From positions 1 through 64,000 of the forward strand of contig NZ_RBZN01000005.1 of NCBI RefSeq assembly GCF_003628435.1: a DNA stretch of 64,000 nucleotides. The letters are read 5' to 3'. The position numbers were made by a program, and so were the translations under genes. Shown here one piece after another: positions 7,783-15,860 of the stretch (position 1 is its first letter; each line of letters opens with the position of its first letter). This stretch comes from Ureibacillus endophyticus (GTDB lineage: Bacteria; Bacillota; Bacilli; Bacillales_A; Planococcaceae). A model generated the notes under the pieces. That model did no database searches. It was not told the DNA's origin and was given only the letters and a program-made list of their open reading frames with translations.

Positions 7783-8358
7783 ATGTCACAATTTAAATCT
7801 CGTTTTGGTATCGATATTGATGGTACTGTGACAACACCTGATACACTTATTCCACATATTAACAAGCAATATAATACAAATATTGTGTTAGACGATGTGA
7901 TTGAATATGATTTTCTAAGTGCTTTCCCTCATCCTGTCGATCGAAAAGAATTTGCTAAATGGTTTAAGGAAAATGAAGGATATATGTACTCCGTTAGTCA
8001 TATCGCAAAAGATGCCAAAAAGATTTTAGACCAATGGCAACACCAATATGAGCTAATTTATATTTCGGCCAGAGATACAAGTGTTTTTCCAATTACACAA
8101 AAATGGTTTGAAGATCATCAAGTACCTTTCCATCATATTGATTTAATTGGTAGCCATGACAAACTTGAAGCTGCAAAAAAGCATCAAGTTGAAGTGTTTT
8201 TTGAAGACAAGCACGATAATGCTGTCATGTTAGCGGAAGAGTTAAAAATCCCAGTTATCTTATTTGATACACCATATAATCGGAAAGCTATTCCCAATAA
8301 TGTCGTTCGGGTTAACAATTGGCTCGAAGCGAATAAATGGATTAAACAACATTTCTAA
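7783..8358 (+). CDS. yqfW: HAD-superfamily 5'-nucleotidase-like protein (YqfW-like)
   Basis: A 191-residue cytoplasmic HAD phosphohydrolase. Motif I is GIDIDGTVT (residues 9-17; Asp10 and Asp12 the expected nucleophile and acid), motif II is in IYISARDT (about 90-97), and motif IV is FFEDKHDN (about 145-152). The compact cap and overall length fit the deoxyribonucleotidase/NT5C group to which B. subtilis YqfW belongs. The substrate is presumed to be a nucleotide monophosphate but is not proven. It starts 12 bp after ispG with a GGAGG site and is likely cotranscribed with it. A strong terminator follows directly. Confidence 0.85.
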   Translation: MSQFKSRFGIDIDGTVTTPDTLIPHINKQYNTNIVLDDVIEYDFLSAFPHPVDRKEFAKWFKENEGYMYSVSHIAKDAKKILDQWQHQYELIYISARDTSVFPITQKWFEDHQVPFHHIDLIGSHDKLEAAKKHQVEVFFEDKHDNAVMLAEELKIPVILFDTPYNRKAIPNNVVRVNNWLEANKWIKQHF

Positions 8359-8361
8359 TAA

Positions 8362-8405
8362 AAGGAGGTGTCCAAAAAGTAATAATTTTTTGGACACCTC
8401 TTTTC
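8362..8405 (+). terminator. rho-independent terminator after yqfW
   Basis: GGAGGTGTCCAAAAA pairs with TTTTTTGGACACCTC around a short loop, followed by TTTTCTTTCTT. It ends the ispG-yqfW unit. Confidence 0.85.
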
Positions 8406-8433
8406 TTTCTTGATAAATATCTCTTATGAATTA

Positions 8434-8542
8434 TTGTTCCTGCGGTGGTTGTCACCATCCTCGTCGCAATTTATCTGTGACGAAAGCGGTAGCGTCAGTT
8501 ACAAAGGAGTTGTCTCAAAATGACTTTTCAGACAACTCCTTT
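8434..8542 (-). repeat. structured intergenic repeat, copy A
   Basis: Read on the minus strand: a hairpin GGAGTTGTCT...AGACAACTCC (8503-8542), a 35-nt insert that itself can pair (TGACG/CGTCA), then GCGACGAGGAT, a small hairpin TGGT-gaca-ACCA, and CCGCAGGAACAA (8434-8467). Copy B at 36905-36990 has the same flanks and order. In copy A the piece lies downstream of the convergent small ORF at 8545-8685 and could serve as its terminator region. Confidence 0.6.
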
Positions 8543-8544
8543 TT

Positions 8545-8685
8545 CTATGCCTCTATATATTCCTCTAATATCCCTTTTTTCCATCGTTCTACAAACGTTT
8601 CAAATGGTATACCGTAAAGATTATAAATATCAAAATAGACAAAATACACACCTAATTTTTCTAAAACATCATCATCAATTTTCAT
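8545..8685 (-). CDS. small protein of 46 residues, function unknown
   Basis: On the minus strand an AAGGGA ribosome binding site 7 bp upstream leads into an ATG and 46 codons. The product begins MKIDDDVLEKLGVYFVYFDI, continues with an LYGIPFETF block, and ends in a basic then acidic helix (KKGILEEYIEA). Aromatic, patterned composition suggests a real, folded small protein and not a chance frame. It overlaps the stop of a 29-codon ORF (8687-8776) by an ATGAAATG-like junction, as in translational coupling. A terminator-like hairpin follows. I do not recognise the family. Confidence 0.5.
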   Translation of the reverse strand: MKIDDDVLEKLGVYFVYFDIYNLYGIPFETFVERWKKGILEEYIEA

Positions 8686-8686
8686 T

Positions 8687-8776
8687 TCATCTTCCCTTCA
8701 AAACCTTTCTAAATTCTTTAAAGCTTGTACTAATTGCTGTTACAAAAAATTCATAATCGTCGATAATTCGATTCAT
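8687..8776 (-). CDS. possible 29-residue leader ORF or N-terminal part of the next ORF
   Basis: An ATG at 8776 opens 29 codons (MNRIIDDYEFFVTAISTSF, then a basic tail KVLKGR) that stop two bases before the next small ORF. No strong ribosome binding site is visible. It may be a coupled peptide, or the two frames may be halves of one gene split by a frameshift. Evidence is weak. Confidence 0.3.
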   Translation of the reverse strand: MNRIIDDYEFFVTAISTSFKEFRKVLKGR

Positions 8777-8836
8777 TTAAAGTGGTACATTTCCGATAAG
8801 ATAAAATTAACTTAGGATACTTTGGAGGTTTTAGTT

Positions 8837-9340
8837 ATGCGAAAATTAATATCAATACTATTAACATCTATTTGTCTATTATTTCTAACAGCTTGTACTA
8901 ACCAACTAACCGAAATAAAGAAAGCGATTTCAGGTATCGATTCTACTGCTAATAAAGCTGCCAATGCAATTTCAAAGGATGCTCATACTGTTCGTGCGAT
9001 AGAAATTGAATATAAAAATGAAATATTTACAATCAATGATTTATTTGAATCTATTTTACGCGACATACAATGGGAATATGAAAATTTTAATGAACTACAA
9101 GAATTAAAAGTAAGAGGAACATGGAAAGAAAATCTATTCGAAAGTTATCAATTTACCGAAGAACAAAAGTCAAAATTAATAACAGAAGGAAAAGTTACAG
9201 TAGAATTTCAACTTATTGATAACCAAATCTCTTCTGATTCAGCAGTAGTAAAATTATCGTTAAATGGGGAAAAACTCGTAGATGAAACTGGGGAAAAAGC
9301 GCTAGAATTATTATATGATTCATATATTTCTACCCATTAA
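8837..9340 (+). CDS. predicted lipoprotein, function unknown
   Basis: A 167-residue protein with a type II signal peptide: MRKLISILLTSICLLFLTAC, with lipobox LTAC and the lipidated Cys at residue 20. The start is the ATG at 8837, because the GGAGG at 8824-8828 serves it; the in-frame TTG at 8822 overlaps that site. The mature part is hydrophilic, with short helices and a pattern (FTINDLFESILRDIQWEYEN, then GTW, then VEFQLID) that I cannot assign to a family. It should be anchored to the outer face of the membrane. The gene stands alone, upstream of the EAL-domain gene but 130 bp away. Confidence 0.75.
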   Translation: MRKLISILLTSICLLFLTACTNQLTEIKKAISGIDSTANKAANAISKDAHTVRAIEIEYKNEIFTINDLFESILRDIQWEYENFNELQELKVRGTWKENLFESYQFTEEQKSKLITEGKVTVEFQLIDNQISSDSAVVKLSLNGEKLVDETGEKALELLYDSYISTH

Positions 9341-9469
9341 GTCTTAGTACCATAATTATCTATAGTTGATAAAATTTAAACTATTTTCAAATAATTCCCC
9401 TTTCCAATTACTAATTCTGATATACTTACTATACAATAGTTTAGCCTGTTTTTTGGGAGGAGAAGAATA

Positions 9470-11617
9470 ATGGGTAATTCATACATGCCATTAAACAAGG
9501 AACAATTATTTTCATTCCTCTGTAATATTAGTGAACAATATCATATTGGAATAGCTATTGTTGATATAAATGACCCAAACTACCCGATTGTTTTTCTCAA
9601 CAATGCATTTTTACACTTAACTGGATATGATAAAGATGAATTAATTGGAAGAAATATCACAACCCTTAAAGGTCAAAAAACGAGCGAGGAATCGCAAGAA
9701 GAATTTGAATATCATTTACTACATAAAAAACCATTCCGTCTTAATATATTACATTATCGTAAAGATAAAGTAGCCTTTTGGAATCATATAGCCTGCGAAC
9801 CAATTAAAGATAATAAAGGGCACATTCAATATGCAGTACTTCATTGTAATGATATAACAGAATCGATGCTAGGAAAAATGCTCTCTAAATTAGAGCATGA
9901 AGTATATACTGATTTAGAAAAAGGCGTTGAGTTAGTAAATATATGTAAATTGATTACTAAACAAGTAGAACGTTATTATATCCGAGATATATTTAGTTCC
10001 ATACATTTTGTTACAAGTCCTGATGAGATAAACCCGATTGCGAGTGGCTCTTTGTCATTAGAATGGGTAATGGAAAATCATAAAATGGACATTAACTCCA
10101 CAGCGAGTTGTAATGAACGTGCCATTTACATTCAAAAACTAACAAATCATTCGAATCAATATATTGAAAGCGATGTAACATGTTGGACAAAACCCATCTA
10201 TAATAATGAACAACAATTATTAGGGTACTTTTCAATGTATTTAAAAAATCATTCTGAACTTAGACAAGCTGATATTGACTTTTTAAATAAACTTTCTCCA
10301 ATCATAGGATTATCGATAAAGTATGCTGAACAAAAACAACAGCTACAGAAACTTGCTTATTTCGATCTTTCTTCAGGAATCCCGAATTATAATTATTTTT
10401 ATACAAAATTAAAAGAATGGGCAGAAGAAGGTATTAAAGGACATATTTTATTAATTCAACCAAGAGAGTATTCAAGCATAGTAGATTTATTTGGTAGGAG
10501 TATTGGTGATGAATTAATTGGTCAATTAATTCAAAGGCTAGAAAAGCATTATAATATCGATAATATCATTTATGGGCGTTTTTCTAATTCTACCTTCATC
10601 ATCGCAACAAAATCATCATCAGAAGAAATTGATAACTTAGTTAAGAGACTATTTGAAATTACAAGTACGCCCTTTTCAATTGCGAAACGAGAGATTTTCA
10701 TTTCCTTAAAAATTGGAATTGCTAATTTTGATGAAACAATTTCAATTGATGAAAGTATTCGTAGATCAGATATCGCCCTTACAAAATCTCGAAACCAAAA
10801 AGATGTAGAGGTTGCATACTTTGAGCCAGAAACTGATGAAAAAATTCAAAGAGAACTTGAGATTGTTAACCAACTAACATATGGACTTCAAAATGATGAA
10901 TTTACTATCCATTTGCAACCTAAAGTTAACTTAATTACAGCTGAAATCGAAGGGTTTGAAGCGTTAGCACGTTGGTATTCTCCTGTATTAGGACCAATTT
11001 CACCAGCAGAATTTATTCCAATCGCTGAACATACAGGGAAAATTAGCCAACTCGATAATGTCATACTTAAGAAAGTGTTAAAGTTCCAAAATGAACGTAA
11101 AACAAAAGGTCTAAAAATAGTCCCGATATCCGTAAATATTTCTCCAGTCCATTTTTATCGCGAGTCTTTTGTAGAGGACTTCATTTCTTACGTTAATAAG
11201 TATGAAATAAGCCCAGAGTTCATAAAAATCGAAGTAACTGAAAGCGTTGAATTATTCGATTATCAAAAAGCGAAGGAAATATTAAGTGAGTTAAGAAAAT
11301 TTGGATACGAAAGTTCGATAGATGATTTCGGTGTTGGTTTTTCAAGTTTGAGTTACTTACAACAATTACCGTTTTCTGAAATCAAAATCGACCGGAGTTT
11401 TATTAATGGCATTGAGGATAATGCCATGTATGCTGTAGTGCAAACAATTGTACAACTTGCTTCCAACTTAAAAATGCATGCAGTTGCTGAAGGAATTGAA
11501 ACATTAGAACAGTATCAATTACTGCAAAAAATGGGTTGTCGCACTGGACAAGGCTATTACTTCCATAAACCAATGGCTATTAATGAAGCAGAAAGATTAT
11601 TAGATACTATTAAATAA
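9470..11617 (+). CDS. PAS-GGDEF(degenerate)-EAL cyclic-di-GMP phosphodiesterase
   Basis: A 715-residue cytoplasmic signalling protein. Residues 10-130 form a PAS domain (FLNNAFLHLTGYDKDELIGR, HYRKDKVAFWNH) that could bind a small ligand or flavin. Residues 135-285 look GAF-like. Residues 290-440 form a GGDEF fold whose active-site motif is SNSTF (372-376), so cyclase activity is not expected. The EAL domain (about 460-712) keeps EAL at 497-499, the ISVNIS and EVTES metal ligands, DDFGVGFSS at 618-626 and the AEGIET block, so c-di-GMP hydrolysis to pGpG is likely. There is no membrane segment. A GGGAGGAG site precedes the ATG. Transcribed alone and ended by a bidirectional terminator. Confidence 0.9.
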   Translation: MGNSYMPLNKEQLFSFLCNISEQYHIGIAIVDINDPNYPIVFLNNAFLHLTGYDKDELIGRNITTLKGQKTSEESQEEFEYHLLHKKPFRLNILHYRKDKVAFWNHIACEPIKDNKGHIQYAVLHCNDITESMLGKMLSKLEHEVYTDLEKGVELVNICKLITKQVERYYIRDIFSSIHFVTSPDEINPIASGSLSLEWVMENHKMDINSTASCNERAIYIQKLTNHSNQYIESDVTCWTKPIYNNEQQLLGYFSMYLKNHSELRQADIDFLNKLSPIIGLSIKYAEQKQQLQKLAYFDLSSGIPNYNYFYTKLKEWAEEGIKGHILLIQPREYSSIVDLFGRSIGDELIGQLIQRLEKHYNIDNIIYGRFSNSTFIIATKSSSEEIDNLVKRLFEITSTPFSIAKREIFISLKIGIANFDETISIDESIRRSDIALTKSRNQKDVEVAYFEPETDEKIQRELEIVNQLTYGLQNDEFTIHLQPKVNLITAEIEGFEALARWYSPVLGPISPAEFIPIAEHTGKISQLDNVILKKVLKFQNERKTKGLKIVPISVNISPVHFYRESFVEDFISYVNKYEISPEFIKIEVTESVELFDYQKAKEILSELRKFGYESSIDDFGVGFSSLSYLQQLPFSEIKIDRSFINGIEDNAMYAVVQTIVQLASNLKMHAVAEGIETLEQYQLLQKMGCRTGQGYYFHKPMAINEAERLLDTIK

Positions 11618-11622
11618 ATTAA

Positions 11623-11660
11623 AACCGTAGTGTGATCGATTTCTCACTACGGTTCTTTTT
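11623..11660. terminator. bidirectional rho-independent terminator
   Basis: AACCGTAGTG pairs with CACTACGGTT, flanked by A and T runs on either side. It separates the convergent EAL gene and the hydrolase gene. Confidence 0.8.
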
Positions 11661-12299
11661 CTAGTTTTTCAAATCTTCCTGAATAAACGTCACAAAGTCT
11701 GTTAAATTTTCTGGAGTAACCCCATGACCATCTGGGTAGGTTTTATACGTCACTTCCATTCCCTGTTCTTCAAAGAAGTTTCGACTATTTTCTCCCCAAG
11801 TAATTGGATAAACATAGTCAAATTCACCGTGAGAAATGAAAATTTTCGATTGCTGTGACGGCATTTTTGCATATTCAGACGTTACAAAGTCTGGAATAAA
11901 CCCACTTAAAGAAACAGTTCCTCGGATAACATTTCCTAAAACGACAGTTAGAGTTTGTGCAACTACTGCCCCTTGATTAAATCCAACTAAATAAATTTTA
12001 TCTTTATTTAAGTTAAACTCTTTAATTGCCTCTAAAATAAAATCCTTAGTATAAACAATCATCTGATCGAATACTTTTCGTTCAGGTTTTCCTTCTTCAG
12101 CAAATGTATAAAATGCGTAACCTGGAGAATGAGTAATCGGTCCTCTTAAACTAAAAATATGACATTTACCTTTAAATTGTTCAACTAGTTGAAGTAAATC
12201 ATCTTCATTACTTCCTAAACCATGAAATAAAAAAATAGCAGGTATATTTCCCTCATTAGTATTAGGTTTTAAATGTTTAAATGTATATGGTGAATTCAT
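11661..12299 (-). CDS. alpha/beta hydrolase of the carboxylesterase/phospholipase family, Asn in place of the catalytic Ser
   Basis: A 212-residue cytoplasmic alpha/beta-hydrolase of the Abhydrolase_2 (YpfH/acyl-protein thioesterase-like) group. The oxyanion-hole motif FLFHGLGSNEDDL is at residues 23-35. The acid (in HGEFDYVYP) and His (in PDGHGVTPE) are at the expected places. The nucleophile elbow, normally G-x-S-Q-G, reads GFNQGA with Asn108 (codon AAT, 11976-11978). One transition would turn AAT into AGT, a Ser codon. The enzyme may be inactive, or this could be a sequencing error. The frame is otherwise full length with no disruption. Transcribed alone. Confidence 0.8.
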   Translation of the reverse strand: MNSPYTFKHLKPNTNEGNIPAIFLFHGLGSNEDDLLQLVEQFKGKCHIFSLRGPITHSPGYAFYTFAEEGKPERKVFDQMIVYTKDFILEAIKEFNLNKDKIYLVGFNQGAVVAQTLTVVLGNVIRGTVSLSGFIPDFVTSEYAKMPSQQSKIFISHGEFDYVYPITWGENSRNFFEEQGMEVTYKTYPDGHGVTPENLTDFVTFIQEDLKN

Positions 12300-12454
12300 T
12301 TGAGTAAACTTCCCTTTCGCTTTTAACTGAACTAATATTTCTATTTTAACAAAATAAATCTATTCATGCGATGGAAAACAAACTCGTTGAATAATGAATA
12401 AAAAGTAATGAATTCCTCATCATAAAATACAAGAAAAAATTAGGGGGATGGCTA

Positions 12455-13831
12455 TTGTTTACTATAATCAATGTAATAGTATTATTACTAATCATATTAT
12501 TTTTACAATATTTAAATAAAAAGCATGTTAAATTTTCGAATCGAGTCTTCATTGCGCTTATTTTAGGTATTATTTTAGGCCTTGTCCTTCAACTGATTTA
12601 TGGCGCAACCTCTGAAGAAATTACTAATACCGTTGCGTGGTATAACATTATTGGAACTGGCTATGTAAAATTACTTCAAATGGTTGCAATGCCACTAGTT
12701 TTTATTTCAATATTATCTGCATTTACAAAATTAAAATTAGGTAATAATCTTGGAAAAATTGCGGGTCTCATACTACTTATTTTAGTTGGTACTACTGCAA
12801 TCTCTGCTGGTGTTGGAATAACATCTGCATCCATCTTTAATTTGAATGCTTCAGAATTAGTGCAGGGAGATGCAGAAAAAGAGAGAGGTGCTTCATTAGA
12901 AGAAAAGTCTGCTGAAGTGACAACTTTACCTGAGCAAATTATTGAACTATTACCTGCTAACCCATTTTTAGATTTAACAGGTGCGAGGTCTACATCTACC
13001 ATTGCAGTTGTAATCTTTGCTGCCTTTTTAGGATTCTCCTATTTACGTGTTGTTCGAAAAGATGAAGAAACATCTAAAACAATAAAGAAATTAATTGAGT
13101 CAATCTACTCATTAGTTATGGGTGTAGTTACGATTGTTTTACGTTTAACGCCATTTGGAATCTTGGCAATTATGGCTAGAACCGTAGCAACAAGTGATTT
13201 TGCTGCCATTTACAATTTAGGAAAGTTTGTTCTTGCTTCCTATGTTGCTCTGATCGTAGTATTTTTCATACATTTACTAATTATTTCACTTTCAGGATTA
13301 AGTCCAATCATGTATATTAAAAAATCCGCAGAAACATTATTATTTGCATTCACTTCACGCTCTAGTGCAGGGACATTGCCTTTAAATTTAAAAACACAAA
13401 TCGATCGTTTTGGGGTACCCGATGGAATCGCAAACTTTGCAGGTTCCTTTGGATTATCAATTGGTCAAAATGGATGTGCAGGTGTGTATCCAGCAATGTT
13501 AGCGGTTATGATCGCGCCAACTGTTGGCATTAATCCACTTAATCCTTCTTTTATACTCACGGTTATTTTTGTAGTCGCCATCAGTTCATTTGGTGTTGCA
13601 GGAGTTGGTGGAGGGGCTACATTTGCAGCGATTATCGTGCTTTCCGCTCTCGATTTACCTATTGCATTAGCAGGTGTATTAATTTCGGTTGAGCCGTTAA
13701 TTGATATGGGACGCACTGCACTGAATGTAAGTGGATCAATGGTTGCTGGAATTACGACATCCAGAGTAACTGGCGAATTAAATAAAGAAACGTATCAGAA
13801 CCCCGTATTAAAGGAACTTGGAGAAGCGTAA
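12455..13831 (+). CDS. tcyP: L-cystine:cation symporter TcyP
   Basis: A 458-residue membrane transporter of the dicarboxylate/amino acid:cation symporter family, with about eight transmembrane helices and two re-entrant loops. It most resembles B. subtilis TcyP (YhcL), a high-affinity L-cystine carrier of about the same length. The family's serine-rich hairpin is visible as FTSRSSAGTLPLNL (about residues 294-307). The GQNGCAGVYPAMLAV and SSFGVAGVGGGATF blocks are also characteristic of the TcyP branch and not of DctA/GltP. The start is TTG at 12455, seven bases after an AGGGGG site. It is transcribed alone and closed by a terminator. A second, DctA-type member of the same superfamily is at 33511. 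Confidence 0.88.
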   Translation: MFTIINVIVLLLIILFLQYLNKKHVKFSNRVFIALILGIILGLVLQLIYGATSEEITNTVAWYNIIGTGYVKLLQMVAMPLVFISILSAFTKLKLGNNLGKIAGLILLILVGTTAISAGVGITSASIFNLNASELVQGDAEKERGASLEEKSAEVTTLPEQIIELLPANPFLDLTGARSTSTIAVVIFAAFLGFSYLRVVRKDEETSKTIKKLIESIYSLVMGVVTIVLRLTPFGILAIMARTVATSDFAAIYNLGKFVLASYVALIVVFFIHLLIISLSGLSPIMYIKKSAETLLFAFTSRSSAGTLPLNLKTQIDRFGVPDGIANFAGSFGLSIGQNGCAGVYPAMLAVMIAPTVGINPLNPSFILTVIFVVAISSFGVAGVGGGATFAAIIVLSALDLPIALAGVLISVEPLIDMGRTALNVSGSMVAGITTSRVTGELNKETYQNPVLKELGEA

Positions 13832-13840
13832 TTATTATAG

Positions 13841-13884
13841 AGCTGTTTAAACACTTTTTTCTAAAATGTTTAAACAGCTTTTTC
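13841..13884 (+). terminator. rho-independent terminator of tcyP
   Basis: AGCTGTTTAAACA pairs with TGTTTAAACAGCT (13 bp), followed by a T run. Confidence 0.88.
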
Positions 13885-14201
13885 ACTTACAACCATACTC
13901 CCTCTTAAAAGAATCTCACAAAATTATATGAGTTAAATTACATAGCGAATTTTTGCTTATCATATTCTTTTCGATTAATTACTACATAAAATCACATTTT
14001 TACAACATTCATTTCACCCATATTTAGTTTTTTACTACTATATTTATCCCAATTTTTATTTAACGTGATTTCAAACTAGTTATTTAGTCTATATTTTGGT
14101 TTTTATGATTGTCAACCAATATCTATTTTAGGTAAACTGTTTAATAGATACTAAAATATTACATTTTTTAGATTTATTACTTACTATATAAAGGGGTGTT
14201 T
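13885..14201. other. AT-rich gap without visible gene
   Basis: About 315 bp of very AT-rich sequence between the tcyP terminator and the next gene. I see no ORF, repeat or RNA structure. It presumably contains the promoter of the following gene, but I cannot point to convincing -35 and -10 elements. Confidence 0.5.
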
Positions 14202-14801
14202 ATGATGTATCACGAAATCACTGTTGATAGAAGTCTATTTTATATCGAACAACATCATGTTGACACTTTCCTATCAATAGCAGAGAAATTAAAAGACTAT
14301 TCTTATATCGTTAAAGACGGCGCAATGCCTCAGGAAGATGCTTGGATAGTAGCTTTTAATGCTTGGTTATTGTTACTTCCTGATGATCATATTATTATTC
14401 AATCCGTTGAAAAATCTCTTTATTATACATCAAACTATATTATTTATAATGCTTTAATAAAAGATGTTCATTTTCAAAATTTAAAACAACGGAAAGATGC
14501 TACCCCTGAATTTCTATACATAGTCTCTTTATTCTTGGCCTCCTCCTTAAACGATTGGATTTTATTCGTTATGGATAAATATAATTTATCCTACATGGCA
14601 GAGAAGAATAGAGAATTAAAATATTTTGATGCACTACAAGGAACAGAAAGTGAGATTCAAGATTTCTTAAAGGATCAATCCCTTTTTGTGAAAGCAGCGA
14701 TTTTAGAATTGAAAACGGATTCTTTCTCTCAAATGCTAAAAAAATGCTCAGATGATGCTTATTTCTTTTATTTAGAAAATCTAATGAAACAAAAGATTTA
14801 A
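14202..14801 (+). CDS. hypothetical protein
   Basis: A protein of about 199 residues. I place the start at ATG 14202 (or the adjacent ATG 14205), because the AAGGGG site at 14191-14196 overlaps the in-frame GTG at 14196. The sequence is mostly alpha-helical, with several hydrophobic stretches (AWIVAFNAWLLLLP, FLYIVSLFLASSLNDWILFV) that look like the core of a helical bundle and not clear membrane spans. No motif for an enzyme or DNA binding is visible. It lies alone between tcyP and the B12 operon, convergent with the latter. Function unknown. Confidence 0.65.
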   Translation: MMYHEITVDRSLFYIEQHHVDTFLSIAEKLKDYSYIVKDGAMPQEDAWIVAFNAWLLLLPDDHIIIQSVEKSLYYTSNYIIYNALIKDVHFQNLKQRKDATPEFLYIVSLFLASSLNDWILFVMDKYNLSYMAEKNRELKYFDALQGTESEIQDFLKDQSLFVKAAILELKTDSFSQMLKKCSDDAYFFYLENLMKQKI

Positions 14802-14804
14802 ATT

Positions 14805-14846
14805 AAAAAGTCGCCTCAAAATGAATTGAGACGACCTTTTATTTTT
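14805..14846. terminator. bidirectional terminator at the end of the B12 operon
   Basis: AAAAGTCGCCTCAA pairs with TTGAGACGACCTTTT (one mismatch), with T runs on both strands. It separates the convergent hypothetical gene and the B12 operon's last gene. Confidence 0.75.
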
Positions 14847-15162
14847 ATTTTGAAATTGTAGACACAATCTCTGCTACGACGATTTGGCTACTAATTACTG
14901 GGCTATTCGGATTTGGTCCATCAGAAGGACGTTTATGTGCTTCTTTAAAAGCATCACTATTTTTCCAAGCTTCAAAACCTTCCATATTTTCCCAAAACAT
15001 CATTACACTTAACTCATCGTATTCTTCAAATTGAGTACTTACATGAACTTCTACTTTAATAAATCCTTCAAATTGTTGTAATGGACCTGGTTTTGTGAAA
15101 TTAGGTGCCATTTTATGAGCCATTCCTTTTTTAACATTTATACGGTTAGTTACTGAATACAT
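14845..15162 (-). CDS. HmoA/IsdG-like antibiotic biosynthesis monooxygenase domain protein
   Basis: A 105-residue ABM-fold (dimeric alpha/beta barrel) protein. N-terminal VTNRINVKKGMAHKM, central VMMFWENMEGFEAWKNSDAF and the EAHKR block match the Hmo/IsdG heme-degrading group: the Asn (residue 6), Trp (about 66) and His (about 76) triad appears conserved. Heme oxygenases of this group open the heme ring and release iron. The gene begins 24 bp after the cblS stop with no terminator between, so it should be the last gene of the cobalamin operon. A tetrapyrrole-degrading enzyme there is unexpected; a role on corrinoids or in heme/B12 balance is only conjecture. The start has a good GGAGA site. 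Confidence 0.75.
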   Translation of the reverse strand: MYSVTNRINVKKGMAHKMAPNFTKPGPLQQFEGFIKVEVHVSTQFEEYDELSVMMFWENMEGFEAWKNSDAFKEAHKRPSDGPNPNSPVISSQIVVAEIVSTISK

Positions 15163-15185
15163 TTCATTCTCTCCTTAGACGATGA

Positions 15186-15860
15186 TTATTTTATAATAAG
15201 CTTTTCGATTGGTGCTGTAATTGTATCAAAAAATTGACCTAGTTGTTCTCTATCAACGGCTACAATAACACAAGTTGATGGACCACCTGATTTTTCTAAA
15301 GGCAATGCACATTCAATTTCATTGTTTTTAAAAATTTTCTTACATTCCGCCTTAATTCCTTTAGAACCGACTGGCCATACATGTTTAATAATCCCGATTT
15401 TGATTAGTAGAATAAGTTCATTTAACTTTGCCACATCGGCCGGATTCATCACAACTTCTTCCCCTACTAGAGGTCGTCCAACAATAAACCAATCACAGTT
15501 TTCCTCATTTATTTCAAATGCTTTTTTTCCCACGACTGTTAAACTTAGTCCAGATTGCATTGAAGTGAAATTCGATTCTGTGGAACCATTTAGTGGGGGC
15601 ATTTTTTCGCCTATTTCTTCAAACGCCTTTGCGAATCCTTTTTGATAATCAGCCCATGCGTCTTCACTTGTAAAGTTAGCTAAAAACAAATGTGTGGGCT
15701 GTGCTCCCGCGCACCATTGCTCTAATATTGAGACGCGTGCGGAGTAGTAGGCCGCTAATTCGTTAGGAACCTTAACGCAATCATGCTCTTTTTCACCGAT
15801 ACAACCAGAATTATCAATGGTTATTATCGTATCCCTATCAATTTTAATTGCATTTCTCAT
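15186..15860 (-). CDS. cblS: alpha-ribazole kinase CblS-like protein
   Basis: A 224-residue protein of the PurM/ThiL-like ATP-binding fold. The N-terminal strand-Asp pattern TIITIDNSGCIG and the central LSLTVVGKKAF resemble AIR-synthase-type kinases in shortened form. CblS of Listeria and Geobacillus phosphorylates alpha-ribazole, a salvaged lower-ligand nucleoside, so that it can be used by CobS. That identification rests mainly on pairing with the ECF S-component gene cblT (4-bp overlap) and on the B12 operon context. It supplies alpha-ribazole phosphate where CobT is absent; no cobT is seen here. Kinase residues were not aligned individually. Confidence 0.75.
   Translation of the reverse strand: MRNAIKIDRDTIITIDNSGCIGEKEHDCVKVPNELAAYYSARVSILEQWCAGAQPTHLFLANFTSEDAWADYQKGFAKAFEEIGEKMPPLNGSTESNFTSMQSGLSLTVVGKKAFEINEENCDWFIVGRPLVGEEVVMNPADVAKLNELILLIKIGIIKHVWPVGSKGIKAECKKIFKNNEIECALPLEKSGGPSTCVIVAVDREQLGQFFDTITAPIEKLIIK

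Noticed and set aside
8426-8756. Plus-strand ORFs of 63 and 78 codons
   Set aside because: They run through a terminator hairpin and the structured repeat, and are antisense to a better-supported minus-strand small ORF; no good ribosome binding site.
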